Positions 7,188-15,104 of a stretch of 18,851 nt of DNA are shown one piece after another. Position 1 is the first letter of the stretch. Each line of letters begins with the position of its first letter. The stretch is from assembly GCA_964592335.1 (NCBI GenBank), contig CAZQEU010000026.1, positions 1 through 18,851 on the forward strand, written 5' to 3'. This DNA is from CAZKUB01 sp964592335. GTDB taxonomy: Archaea > Thermoplasmatota > E2 > DHVEG-1. A model generated the notes under the pieces. That model made no database searches. It was not told the origin of the DNA and was given only the letters and a program-made list of their open reading frames with translations. A program made the position numbers and the translations under genes.

Positions 7188-9056
7188 TTATCCTCCTCCA
7201 TATCCAATTATTTGTAAGGAGTTAGACTCAACAGGCTCATCATCTTGAGCCCCATCATTTGGTGTTACAATACAACTCCAAATGTTTCCAGTTAAAGTTT
7301 CATCTGAAACTATAACGCTTTTATCAGAATAACCATCTTTTGTACACAGGTAATTTTGATATGCCTGCTCGTCAGAAAGAACCCTGTTATATATATGGAA
7401 CTCATCAATTGAACCTGTAAAATTATCAATTGATTTACTACCTGTTGTAGCATTTACATATACTTCATCTATATAGATATCATCATAATCTGAGCTTGAA
7501 TGTGATTCAAATAATATTTTCATATTTGTAGGAAATGTGTAGTCTGTTTCGTTTATCCAAATGCTTGTATGATAGAATTGATCATTTTCGAATTCGTCGC
7601 CTACATCATAATCTCCAACTGTATTCCAACTACTGCCATCGTGATAGTGTACTCTAAAATCATCATAGTCCCATGATTCTAAACTATCTGAGTAAAACCA
7701 AAACTCGACTTTTATAGAGTTATATCCTGGTGTTTGGACATCAATTCCGTTTGTATGATAAAAGGATGAAGAATATCCATTGTTATCTTGAATATTTGCT
7801 GCATTTGATCCTTGGTGAGCATATGTTCCATAGGTGTATAATTTACAGTCTCTTCCTCCATCTGTATAGTTTCCAAACCCCTCTTCAAAATCATCGTATG
7901 TTATAACTTCCCATTCGCCTGGCAAGGAACCTGAGTTTGTAGCGCCTATAAGCCCTGTTACACTTTCACCTGTTCCTAAAAATGAATTTGGATTGTGTAC
8001 ATTTTCACTTGTTTCTAGCTCTCCGTCCAAATATATTGATGCATTTCCTGTTTCATAATCATATGTTGCTACTACATGGTGCCATGAGTTATCAGAAACA
8101 TATGTGTTTCCTAAAAGCTCATCTTGTCCATCGTTTGCATATGTAAACCATCTAATATATCCGTTGTCTACTAGTAGCTCATATATTTTATCTTTATCAT
8201 AAGAAGAAATAACTCCGCTTTCTTCGGATGTTTTAAACCAACACTCAACGGTTATCTCATCTACATAATTTGCATCAAAACAATGTGGGAGAGATATGTA
8301 ATTATTTGTTCCATCAAATTGATAAGAACCACCTATTACGCCACTACTATTCCATGTTGCTCCATTTATCGTACCGTTGTTTTGATTTCCTGAGTAGTCT
8401 TTTGCTGTTAAAAGATTGTTTGTATCAAAAGGCATTAGTAAATTGTTTATTGAACTTCCGCCTACTAACCAATTATAGATATAACTTGTAGGTGTAATCG
8501 CAGGTGTTATGGTTTTGTTGAAACAAATCAAGTCTTCTTCTGTAGAGTTTGTTCTAAGACTTGAAACTACCATTGAGTCCCCATATTCCTGCGGTGGTGT
8601 GCCTGACTGTTGTTCAGTTTTTCCTCGTAATATTCCTTTGAAAACCTCATCTTGTTGTCCTTTTTCATCTATTGTATAGACAATTACTTCAAGTTCTATA
8701 GATTCGTTTAAAAGTTTGATTACAGGCTCGTCGATTATTTCAAACGGATTTCTATATTGCCCTATAGCCCATGCATCATCTTTGACTATGCCTGATCCTA
8801 CTAGTGTTCCGTTTGGATGATATATATAAACACAGTAGCTTCCTAGTGCTACTCCTCCATCATGATAAAGAGATATATCTCCACTATCTGTAACACTTCC
8901 AACTATTTTTATTGAAATATTTGTATTGGGCTCTTCAGGGAAAAAATAAGGAGATACAACTACAAAAGAAATAACTGCAACGATAACTAGAAGTAGACCT
9001 CCAATTACCTCATTTACAGCATAATCTCTACTGCGCAATGCTTTTGTTCCCTTCAT
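7188..9056 (-). CDS. Pilin-like surface protein with LamG domain
   Basis: The N-terminus is an archaeal type IV pilin signal (Pilin_N / DUF1628 type). A basic leader ends in RSRDY, followed by 'AVNEVIGGLLLVIVAVI', where a PibD/EppA-type peptidase would cut at the start of the hydrophobic segment. After a ~130-residue beta domain common to these pilins comes a LamG/concanavalin-like jelly-roll: 'CWFKTSEE', 'WHHVVATYD' and, at the far end, 'FTGSIDEFHIYNRVLSDEQ'. About 157 residues (roughly 381-537), themselves a 'DDFEEG…DIYIDEVYVN' beta-sandwich, interrupt the LamG fold. The product may be a tip or minor pilin with an adhesive head, likely binding glycans or matrix (inference). Start: a TTG at 9065 is in frame, but the ATG at 9056 follows 'ggtgga' with better spacing and gives a normal leader. 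A TATA-like 'atatatta' at about 9093-9101 could give it its own promoter. Confidence 0.83.
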   Translation of the reverse strand: MKGTKALRSRDYAVNEVIGGLLLVIVAVISFVVVSPYFFPEEPNTNISIKIVGSVTDSGDISLYHDGGVALGSYCVYIYHPNGTLVGSGIVKDDAWAIGQYRNPFEIIDEPVIKLLNESIELEVIVYTIDEKGQQDEVFKGILRGKTEQQSGTPPQEYGDSMVVSSLRTNSTEEDLICFNKTITPAITPTSYIYNWLVGGSSINNLLMPFDTNNLLTAKDYSGNQNNGTINGATWNSSGVIGGSYQFDGTNNYISLPHCFDANYVDEITVECWFKTSEESGVISSYDKDKIYELLVDNGYIRWFTYANDGQDELLGNTYVSDNSWHHVVATYDYETGNASIYLDGELETSENVHNPNSFLGTGESVTGLIGATNSGSLPGEWEVITYDDFEEGFGNYTDGGRDCKLYTYGTYAHQGSNAANIQDNNGYSSSFYHTNGIDVQTPGYNSIKVEFWFYSDSLESWDYDDFRVHYHDGSSWNTVGDYDVGDEFENDQFYHTSIWINETDYTFPTNMKILFESHSSSDYDDIYIDEVYVNATTGSKSIDNFTGSIDEFHIYNRVLSDEQAYQNYLCTKDGYSDKSVIVSDETLTGNIWSCIVTPNDGAQDDEPVESNSLQIIGYGGG

Positions 9057-9137
9057 CTCTCCCAATCCACCTTATATTTTTTTGTTTTCTAATATATGAA
9101 CCTTTTCTGTAATTATGCCAAATTGCCAGTTTCCCAG

Positions 9138-10070
9138 TTAGAATAATAATTTGAATGTAAAAAATGTGATTATGACTAAAAGAAAACCGTATCTAACACC
9201 TGATGAAAGTTTACCATCCATCATAAACCCGCCTAATAGTCCTCCACCGATACTTTGAACCAATACGAAAATGAAAAATGTGTCTTTTAATGCCTGAGGG
9301 TCAATGTTTGATCCTGAAGAAATTCCTGCAGGCATCGATCCTGCACCTATACTTGAGGTTTGAGCTTGCAGCTGGTCTTGTAGTTTGAAGAATTCTGCAA
9401 AAATTGTCTTATCAATTATGAGAATTACTGCTAGAAACACAAAGAAACTTATAAAAATTACAATGCTGTACATTGACATTTCTGCTTTTCTTTGTTGCTC
9501 TACGAGTTTTACCTGGTCTATCTCTTTTGCAGCTGCTTCAAAAACATCTGCTGTGTTTCCACCTATTTCAAGTGCTTTGTTTATTGTGACAACAATCCTT
9601 TGTACCGAAGATGTGTTCATTCTTTTAGCAAAGTTTTCAAGTGCCTCGTTTACTGATATTCCCCATGAAAGTTGTGATGCCATTTTTTGTAACTCGGGAC
9701 TTAGTTTTCCGTAATCTCCCTTTGAAGCATTTGTAATTGCGTCAAACACGGTCATGCCAGATGATGTAGCACTGCTTATTTCTCGTAAGAAATCTGGTAG
9801 GTGCTTTTCTATAAGTTTTCTCTTTTTTTCTTTCTGATTTATGTAAAAGCCTACAGGCCCAATTATTGTCAAAAGCCCGAAAACCATAAAGTCTATGCCG
9901 GATAGCATGTTTCCTTTGACTTCTGCAGCCCCTATTAGTATCATAAAACCTATGACAAATAGGATAATTGATAGAACACTTGATATTGCTGCTAAGATGA
10001 TTATGTTTTTATCTTTACCGTAGTATTTGTCAAAATTGTATTTTTTACGTCTAGGAAGAGGTATTTTCAT
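9138..10070 (-). CDS. TadC/PilC-type membrane platform protein (second copy)
   Basis: This is an integral membrane component of an archaeal type IV pilus-like machine; it couples the ATPase to pilin insertion or extraction. Residues about 23-80 contain two membrane segments. A T2SF cytoplasmic domain follows (about 90-190, 'LPDFLREISSATSSGMTVFDAI' region through 'KALEIGGNTADVFEAAAKEI'), then a membrane segment at about 203-225 and two or three more in the last 45 residues. 'gggggag' lies just before the ATG. The start overlaps the stop of the upstream platform gene by 4 nt (ATGA), so the two are coupled. The paired T2SF proteins probably form a heteromeric platform, as in other archaeal pilus loci with two such genes. 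Confidence 0.88.
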   Translation of the reverse strand: MKIPLPRRKKYNFDKYYGKDKNIIILAAISSVLSIILFVIGFMILIGAAEVKGNMLSGIDFMVFGLLTIIGPVGFYINQKEKKRKLIEKHLPDFLREISSATSSGMTVFDAITNASKGDYGKLSPELQKMASQLSWGISVNEALENFAKRMNTSSVQRIVVTINKALEIGGNTADVFEAAAKEIDQVKLVEQQRKAEMSMYSIVIFISFFVFLAVILIIDKTIFAEFFKLQDQLQAQTSSIGAGSMPAGISSGSNIDPQALKDTFFIFVLVQSIGGGLLGGFMMDGKLSSGVRYGFLLVIITFFTFKLLF

Positions 10071-10930
10071 ACTGACTCCCCCATACCTGAACTCATCATG
10101 AAATAAAATCCGAAGTATGCAAGGGGCAGTATTAGTAGTGCTATTAGATATAAAAACATCATGTCTATTTCGCCTGAGCTTAGTCCCATAACTGATATTA
10201 TTATTGCAAGAAACAATGGAAAGGCAATTACTGTTACAACAAAAGCCTCTGCCATTATTGCAAGTGATTCTAGGTTTCTTTTTCTATCTAGTAAGTCTGT
10301 TTCCATGTATTTTTCAACACATCTTTCAAAGTAAGGGCCTAGCTCGCTTCCTGATTGTATTGTTCCAAGTATTCCTTGAATAAATTCCTTGAATTTATCT
10401 GATGGAGAGATTTTTATAGCGTTTTGAAGTGCTGTTATTGTGTCTAATCCCATCATGTTTATCTCAGTTGTAATTTTTTTTGCTTCTGTTTGTATTTCTC
10501 CATATAAATCTACTTTTGAGAGTGCTTCAAATATCTCTGCCGGCGACGTCCCTGCAACTGACATTGTGTTTATGAAGTTTGTAGCATAAGGCAGATATCT
10601 GTCTATTTTTTTTCCACGTGATTTGGCTTTTGAAGTTGGCAAGCTGATATAGTATAATCCTATTGCGAGTGGTACAATGCATGATACTATAAGCATGAGC
10701 ATTGAGGTTATTTCATGTGGAATTAGTAAATAAAATATTATTGTCGATGCAAATGATGCGACAAAACCTAGTATTATGTTCATTAAGACCATTGAGAAAT
10801 ATTCTTTGTAAACCATTGGAATATCTGCTTTTTCAAGTAAGTTGTTTTTACTGGTTTCAATTACGTTGTATCTTTCAAAGGTACTTGAAAAAAGTCTTCT
10901 ACAAAAACGTGTGTAGTTTGTAGACTTCAC
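10067..10930 (-). CDS. TadC/PilC-type membrane platform protein (first copy)
   Basis: This is a second T2SF-family platform protein of 287 residues. It has two membrane segments at about 43-70 and 74-98, and a cytoplasmic T2SF domain at about 108-212 ('YLPYATNFINTMSVAGTSPAEIFEAL', then 'GTIQSGSELGPYFERCVEKY'). Two further membrane segments lie near 222-249 and 258-280. It starts with GTG (10928-10930), which overlaps the TGA stop of the ATPase gene in a GTGA junction. 'aaggagg' lies about ten bases upstream of that start. The arrangement ATPase, platform 1, platform 2 with 4-nt overlaps implies one transcript and stoichiometric synthesis. It is clearly diverged from its neighbour, so the pair is not a recent duplication. 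Confidence 0.88.
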   Translation of the reverse strand: MKSTNYTRFCRRLFSSTFERYNVIETSKNNLLEKADIPMVYKEYFSMVLMNIILGFVASFASTIIFYLLIPHEITSMLMLIVSCIVPLAIGLYYISLPTSKAKSRGKKIDRYLPYATNFINTMSVAGTSPAEIFEALSKVDLYGEIQTEAKKITTEINMMGLDTITALQNAIKISPSDKFKEFIQGILGTIQSGSELGPYFERCVEKYMETDLLDRKRNLESLAIMAEAFVVTVIAFPLFLAIIISVMGLSSGEIDMMFLYLIALLILPLAYFGFYFMMSSGMGESV

Positions 10931-12810
10931 TTCTTTAGTTCCTCCTTAGCCCTTTTAAGTAAGGTTTCAGGATGTTTTGTGTATAGGTTTACTAGTTTTC
11001 CTACTTCTATGTAGTCTCGGATGTCTTTTTTAAGCATCCAGTTGAGGATTAGTTTTCTGTTTTCAAGCTCCTCTTCTAATTTCTCTTCACTCCAGTCGTT
11101 TTGCAGTCTTATGTTGTTTAGTATTTTGCTGCTTCCGCTGCTATTGAATCTGTCATCTGTTTTTGATACCCATTTGAAGGGTTCCATGAAAATAAGCTGG
11201 TTTGTATCAGGATCTAGTTTTACGATTTCTGTAACACTAGTCATTCTTCTAACTGTTTTTCCTGAAATATCTATTGCATTTTGAAATACTATTACATCAA
11301 GGCTTGTTAGAAGTGCTCTTGGTAGTGCTATTGGTGGGTTTTCTAGACGCTGTATTAGCGTATGAATGTCGCTTGCATGCACTGTTGCATATGATGTGTG
11401 CCCTGTGGACATGGCCTGGAAAAGGCTGTATGCTTCTTTTCCTCTGACCTCTCCTACCATCACAACTTTTGGTCTTTGTCTGAGTGCTGCACGTATTAAA
11501 TCAAACATATCGATGTCTTTTCCTGTTTTGTCATCACTTGAGGAAAAACCTTGACGGGTTGTTCCGGCTATCCAGTTTTTATGTGGCAAGTTTACTTCTC
11601 TTGTATCTTCGATTGTAACAATCTTGTGTTGTGAGGGAATAAATAATGACAGTGCGTTAAGCGCTGTGGTTTTTCCTGATGCGGTACCTCCGCAGAATAG
11701 TATTGATGCTCCTTTTTCTATGGCCATCCAGAAGTATGCGGCCATATCAACTGATATTGATTCAAAACCGATCAGATCTATTGGCGTTAGAGGGTTTTCT
11801 TTGAATTTACGAATTGTAAATGTTGAGCCGCGTGTTACAGTTCTTGCAAGTGTACACTGCAGACGTGAGCCATCTGGTAGTTTTCCATCAACTATTGGTG
11901 AATAAATGCTGATTTGTTTACCACAGACCTGTGCAAGTCGTATTACAAAAGAGTTTAGCTGCCATTCATCATCGAACCATACATTGGTTGAGATTGCATC
12001 ATATTTTTTATGGTAAATAAATATGGGAACGTGGTGTCCATCGCAGGATACATCCTCGATTCCTTCGTCTTTCATGATTATGTCTATTTTTCCAAAACCT
12101 AGAAAATCCTGAAATAAGCTGTAAAATATCTTGTTTTTTGATTCTTCTGCTTCTTTTTCTAGTTCTTCTTTTGTTTTAACAGGTTCTGCTTCTATTTCTT
12201 CTTCTTTTATATTTTTGTTTCTTGCAAAACTCATTGGAAATTTTCTTTTTTCCGAGTTCTCTCTTGTCTTTTCCAAGAATTTTATGCTATTATCCTTTAT
12301 TATTTGCTCGAGTGTTTCTTCTAAAAATTTTGCTTTTTTCTCTGGTTCTACTTCTTCTATGTTTACATCTGCAAGCATTTTAAAAAGGCGGGTCAGCTCT
12401 TTTTTTACTTCTTTTTCATGTTCTGTTAGAACTGGTTCATCTACTTCATAGATATACTCTTTTGACTCTTTGTCAAGGATTATTCGTCTGGTTCCCATTC
12501 CTTTCCAGCCGAATCCTTTTTTCTCTTCTATGATTTCTTTTTTATCTGTTGATTTTCTTGTGACTTCGTGTTTTCTTTCTTTTGTCTTTTTTTCTTCTTT
12601 TTTCTCAGGTTTTTTTGTTTTCTTTGGTTTTTTAAGCAGTAAGCCTTTTGGTTTTTTCTTTTCGGTTGTTTCTTTTTTCTTATACTGTTTTTCTATCTTT
12701 TTTTCATGTACTACTTCTAAAAGTCCTTGCGATTTGGTATTTGAACTAGTTTTTTTTGTTTCTTTTTCTAGCTCTTGTTTTTTAAGTTGCGCTTGTTCAA
12801 GGAGTCCCAT
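10927..12810 (-). CDS. Type II/IV secretion ATPase (TadA/GspE-type) of the pilus machine
   Basis: This is the hexameric motor ATPase that powers pilus assembly on the cytoplasmic side. Motifs are clear: Walker A 'GGTASGKTT' with K380, Asp box 'IVTIEDTREV' (about 397-406), Walker B 'VVMVGEVRG' with E454, and His box 'GHTSYATVH' (470-478). The N-domain (about 235-350) includes 'GKIDIIMKDEGIEDVSCDG'. The first ~130 residues are extremely Lys/Glu-rich and low in complexity, longer than in typical family members, and may contact partner proteins or the membrane. It follows the Lys-rich protein by 7 nt, with 'gtgat' in that gap region as a weak ribosome site, and runs into the platform gene by a GTGA overlap. 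The name TadA is by family; distinguishing pilus from secretion use is not possible from sequence alone. Confidence 0.93.
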   Translation of the reverse strand: MGLLEQAQLKKQELEKETKKTSSNTKSQGLLEVVHEKKIEKQYKKKETTEKKKPKGLLLKKPKKTKKPEKKEEKKTKERKHEVTRKSTDKKEIIEEKKGFGWKGMGTRRIILDKESKEYIYEVDEPVLTEHEKEVKKELTRLFKMLADVNIEEVEPEKKAKFLEETLEQIIKDNSIKFLEKTRENSEKRKFPMSFARNKNIKEEEIEAEPVKTKEELEKEAEESKNKIFYSLFQDFLGFGKIDIIMKDEGIEDVSCDGHHVPIFIYHKKYDAISTNVWFDDEWQLNSFVIRLAQVCGKQISIYSPIVDGKLPDGSRLQCTLARTVTRGSTFTIRKFKENPLTPIDLIGFESISVDMAAYFWMAIEKGASILFCGGTASGKTTALNALSLFIPSQHKIVTIEDTREVNLPHKNWIAGTTRQGFSSSDDKTGKDIDMFDLIRAALRQRPKVVMVGEVRGKEAYSLFQAMSTGHTSYATVHASDIHTLIQRLENPPIALPRALLTSLDVIVFQNAIDISGKTVRRMTSVTEIVKLDPDTNQLIFMEPFKWVSKTDDRFNSSGSSKILNNIRLQNDWSEEKLEEELENRKLILNWMLKKDIRDYIEVGKLVNLYTKHPETLLKRAKEELKK

Positions 12811-12816
12811 AACTTA

Positions 12817-13143
12817 TCACTTTTTTTTGTACTTGCCTACTACTTTTTCATAAATTTCAAAATCATCTGATTGAGCAAATTCTTCTATTGTTTCATCGGG
12901 TAGTTTTCCTAAAAGGTCATCTATTATCTCAAAGGCTTTTACTAGGTCGTCTTCGGGTAGCTCGACCTTTGTTTTAACTTTCTTTTCAGTTGTTTTTATT
13001 TCTTTTTTAATGGTTTTTTCTTTTGGTTTTTTTGTTGAAAAACTTAATATGCTTGTTTTTTCTCCTTTGGATTTTTCTTTTAATTCTTTTTTCTTTTGTT
13101 TTTCTCGTTCTTTTGCTTTTATTGCTTTAAGTTTTTCTTTTTC
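12817..13143 (-). CDS. Lys-rich protein upstream of pilus ATPase, C-terminal part (interrupted by gap)
   Basis: This is the 3' part of a gene cut by the run of Ns. From the gap edge the minus-strand frame ending at the TGA 12817-12819 is open for 108 codons. It reads EKEKLKAIKAKEREK, more Lys/Glu repeats, then an ordered acidic end: 'LPEDDLVKAFEIIDDLLGKL' followed by 'PDETIEEFAQSDDFEIYEK' and VVGKYKKK. That C-terminal motif is well formed and looks like a conserved short helical domain. The stop lies 6 nt before the ATG of the ATPase gene. Its frame does not match the upstream part if the gap is counted as exactly 100 nt, but 100 Ns is a conventional placeholder. The most economical reading is one gene, 14075 to 12817, with an unsized gap. 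It probably encodes an accessory factor of the pilus motor. Confidence 0.65.
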   Translation of the reverse strand, partial: EKEKLKAIKAKEREKQKKKELKEKSKGEKTSILSFSTKKPKEKTIKKEIKTTEKKVKTKVELPEDDLVKAFEIIDDLLGKLPDETIEEFAQSDDFEIYEKVVGKYKKK

Positions 13144-13243
13144 NNNNNNNNNNNNNNNNNNNNNNNNNNNNNNNNNNNNNNNNNNNNNNNNNNNNNNNNN
13201 NNNNNNNNNNNNNNNNNNNNNNNNNNNNNNNNNNNNNNNNNNN
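13144..13243. other. Assembly gap (100 N)
   Basis: Exactly 100 undetermined bases, the conventional length for a gap of unknown size. The flanks on both sides encode near-repetitive Lys/Glu codons, which explains a failed assembly. Any reading frame drawn through the Ns, including one that stops at 13119 shortly after the gap, is an artefact. Confidence 0.95.
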
Positions 13244-14075
13244 GTTTTTCTTTTTCTAGCCTTCTTTGTTCCATTTGCTTTAATCTCTCTTGTTTTTTCT
13301 TTTCTTTTGCTTTTTGTTTTGCAAGTTTTATCTCTTGTTTTGCTTTTAATTTCTTGTCTTTTTCTCGTTTTTTCTGTTTTGCTTCTTTTATTTTTTCTTT
13401 TTCTTTGTTGTTTTCTGTTTTCGCCTTCTTTGTTACAATTTCTTTTTTTGCTTTGTTTTTACTTGGAGCTTTTTTTGTACTTGCATTGGAAGTTTTAGCT
13501 TTTGTTTTATTGGTCTTTTTCTTTGCTTTGGCTTTTTTGTTAGAGTTTATTTTTTCTTTGTTTACTCTAATTCTTCCAAGTGTTGTTATTAGTTTGTCTT
13601 CACTGTGATCTCCTACTGCAAATATTGTTGTGTTCTGTGTTTGCATAGGTCCTACAAATACCGGTTGGCTCTGTATATTTGGTTCTGGTGCTAGTTCTTT
13701 TCCTATTATGCTATTTGTTGGCATTTCTAGTTCGAATAGTTCGTTGTCTATTGTTGGCATTTCTGTTTCCAGTTCTGTTTTAAAAATTGGTGTTTGTGGC
13801 GTTTTTGTCCATGTTGTTCTTGGTTCTACTATCTCTTCAGTTTTGTTTTCTTGTTCGTTTTTTGCTATTACTTCATCTATTTTTTTTGAAATTTCCATGT
13901 GAAAATCTACTAGTTTTGTCTGATTTGGATTAATTGTGTTTTCTTTTTTTGTAAAAGGCTTTGGATTAAATCTTATTTTTTTAAGTGCTGTAAGAATTCC
14001 CATTTCAGTTGCAAGAATTATTTCTGGATCTGCTATTACTTGCTTTGTTTTCCCATCCCTTTTTATATTTTGCAT
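13244..14075 (-). CDS. Lys-rich protein upstream of pilus ATPase, N-terminal part (interrupted by gap)
   Basis: This is the 5' part of the gene whose end is at 12817-13143. No known family is recognised. Residues 1-75 are a moderately ordered N-terminus ('MQNIKRDGKTKQVIADPEII', 'GILTALKKIRF'). About 75-180 is Pro/Thr/Glu-rich linker, and from about 195 the sequence becomes almost pure Lys/Ala/Glu, likely a long charged helix or disordered tail. No signal peptide or membrane segment is present, so it is cytoplasmic. It is first in the operon leading to the ATPase and platform genes, so a regulatory or scaffolding role in the pilus machine is plausible. Start: a TTG at 14084 is in frame but only 2 nt from 'gaggag' (14087-14092); the ATG at 14075 has workable spacing and is preferred. 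Confidence 0.7.
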
Positions 14076-14253
14076 TCTTACCAAATCTCCTCAGGATTTA
14101 GTAGATGCTCTACAACAAAATTTTTTGTGGCATCCCAAATTATTACAATTATGTAAGCAGGTATTAATTTAATAAAATTTTCTATTAGTCTGATTTTATT
14201 TTTAATATAACAGATTATGTGCTTTTGTCTTTACATTTCGTACAATTTTTCTA

Positions 14254-14502
14254 TTATTGTTTATCTTTGTGGTATAAATCTAATAAAATTAGTTTGTTTT
14301 TATCTTTGATATAGACGTAGGCTAAGCGGTATGACCCAATATATACTTCTCTACTACCTTTCCTTGCATATTTCATTGGTTTTCCTATTTTAGGTTTGTT
14401 AACTATTTTCTTAATTTGTTTTTTAACATTTTCCTTTATGCCTGCATCCTTAATTTTTGATATTGTTTTTAATAGATCATCTGAATATTCAACCTTTAAC
14501 AT
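14254..14502 (-). CDS. RelE/ParE-family toxin
   Basis: This small basic protein (82 residues) has the RelE/ParE fold signature: 'VEYSDDLLKTISKI' at the N-terminus, 'INKPKIGKPMKYARKG' type linker (seen here as 'IVNKPKIGKPMKYARKG'), and the core 'REVYIGSYRLAYVYI…LLDLYHKDKQ'. RelE members cleave mRNA on the ribosome, while ParE members poison gyrase; sequence alone does not decide between them here. The ATG at 14502 lies inside the end of the upstream antitoxin gene (7-nt overlap, TAA at 14496-14498), the usual coupled TA arrangement. No promoter of its own is expected. Confidence 0.85.
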   Translation of the reverse strand: MLKVEYSDDLLKTISKIKDAGIKENVKKQIKKIVNKPKIGKPMKYARKGSREVYIGSYRLAYVYIKDKNKLILLDLYHKDKQ

Positions 14503-14762
14503 TTATCGAGTTCCTCTAAGAATTCTTTAGCAGATTTGGATTTAAATTTTCCTTTTTCATAGGAATCCCATGCTTTTTCAACCCTTTGAGCAAATTCTAT
14601 CTCATGTCTGAGGTCTTTTGCAAGATCAACGATTTTTTTTAAAATAAATTTGTTTTTTTCTTTTATTATAATAAACTCATCTCCAACTGATATGTCCTTT
14701 CTTAAATTGCTTGGAATTACGATTTGACCCTTTGAACTCATCTTTGTTATAGCCACATCCAT
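14496..14762 (-). CDS. AbrB/MazE-type antitoxin
   Basis: This is the antitoxin of the RelE-type toxin downstream. The N-terminal swapped-hairpin AbrB/SpoVT DNA-binding motif is clear ('ITKMSSKGQIVIPSNLRKDI', then 'VGDEFIII'). The C-terminal ~50 residues are charged and helical, fit to wrap the toxin. With the start chosen here it has 88 residues. The frame continues upstream to an ATG at 14810, but residues added there do not look like AbrB. A TATA-like element (14795-14804) and a 16-bp palindrome lie between that codon and 14762, which argues for initiation at 14762. A second TATA-like element near 14838-14850 could serve the longer form as a leaderless message. Confidence 0.82.
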   Translation of the reverse strand: MDVAITKMSSKGQIVIPSNLRKDISVGDEFIIIKEKNKFILKKIVDLAKDLRHEIEFAQRVEKAWDSYEKGKFKSKSAKEFLEELDKC

Positions 14763-14773
14763 GATATCACATG

Positions 14774-14804
14774 GTAAGATATGTCTTACATAGATTATAT
14801 ATTT
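14774..14804 (-). promoter_or_regulatory. Promoter with palindromic operator for the AbrB/RelE module
   Basis: On the minus strand 'atatataat' (14795-14804) is a TATA element placed to start transcription near 14773. Directly downstream is the 16-bp inverted repeat 'gtaagatatgtcttac' (14774-14789), with 6-bp arms and a 4-bp centre. A repressor bound there would block the start site, as expected for an autoregulated toxin-antitoxin pair whose AbrB-type antitoxin binds DNA. Confidence 0.5.
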
Positions 14805-14810
14805 TTCCAT

Positions 14811-15088
14811 AACTACTGATTAAAAATTGCTTTTATCCATTATAAACTGTGATTGGAGGTCATTGAAAGTATTAATTTTTATAAAATTATATAATTTGGA
14901 ATATGCTAAAATTATATCTGTCAGATTTTACAAAATTTTTGGTGCAAATTGACACATAAAATATTAATCCTTTAAAATACACTTTTTTTTGGTAAGTCTA
15001 TCAATCTCTTAAAAAAAGCATATGTAGAAAAAAGAATCTGTAAAAAAGTCTCTGTTTGTTTAATACTGGATAGCTAAACACAAAAAGT
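14811..15088. other. AT-rich intergenic region between divergent genes
   Basis: I see no gene here. The region separates the minus-strand TA module from the plus-strand nuclease gene. It contains a TATA-like element for the minus strand (14838-14850) and, for the plus strand, 'gtttgtttaatact' (15054-15067) about 40-50 nt before the ATG at 15105. It is otherwise low-complexity A/T runs, with no convincing terminal repeats that would mark a transposon end. Confidence 0.4.
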
Positions 15089-15104
15089 AGGTGAAGGCAT
15101 ATAG

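Noticed and set aside
13119..13243. Continuation of the Lys-rich frame through the Ns to a stop at 13119
   Set aside because: The frame across a placeholder gap is meaningless; a different frame after the gap is open for 108 codons and ends neatly before the ATPase gene.
12131..13608. Plus-strand open frames rich in Phe/Ser/Leu
   Set aside because: They are the mirror of Lys/Glu-rich minus-strand coding sequence; composition and context show they are not genes.
14104..14134. Leader hairpin (gatgc/gcatc with acaaaa/ttttgt) before the Lys-rich gene
   Set aside because: Arms are asymmetric and A/T-rich; not convincing as a riboswitch or terminator.
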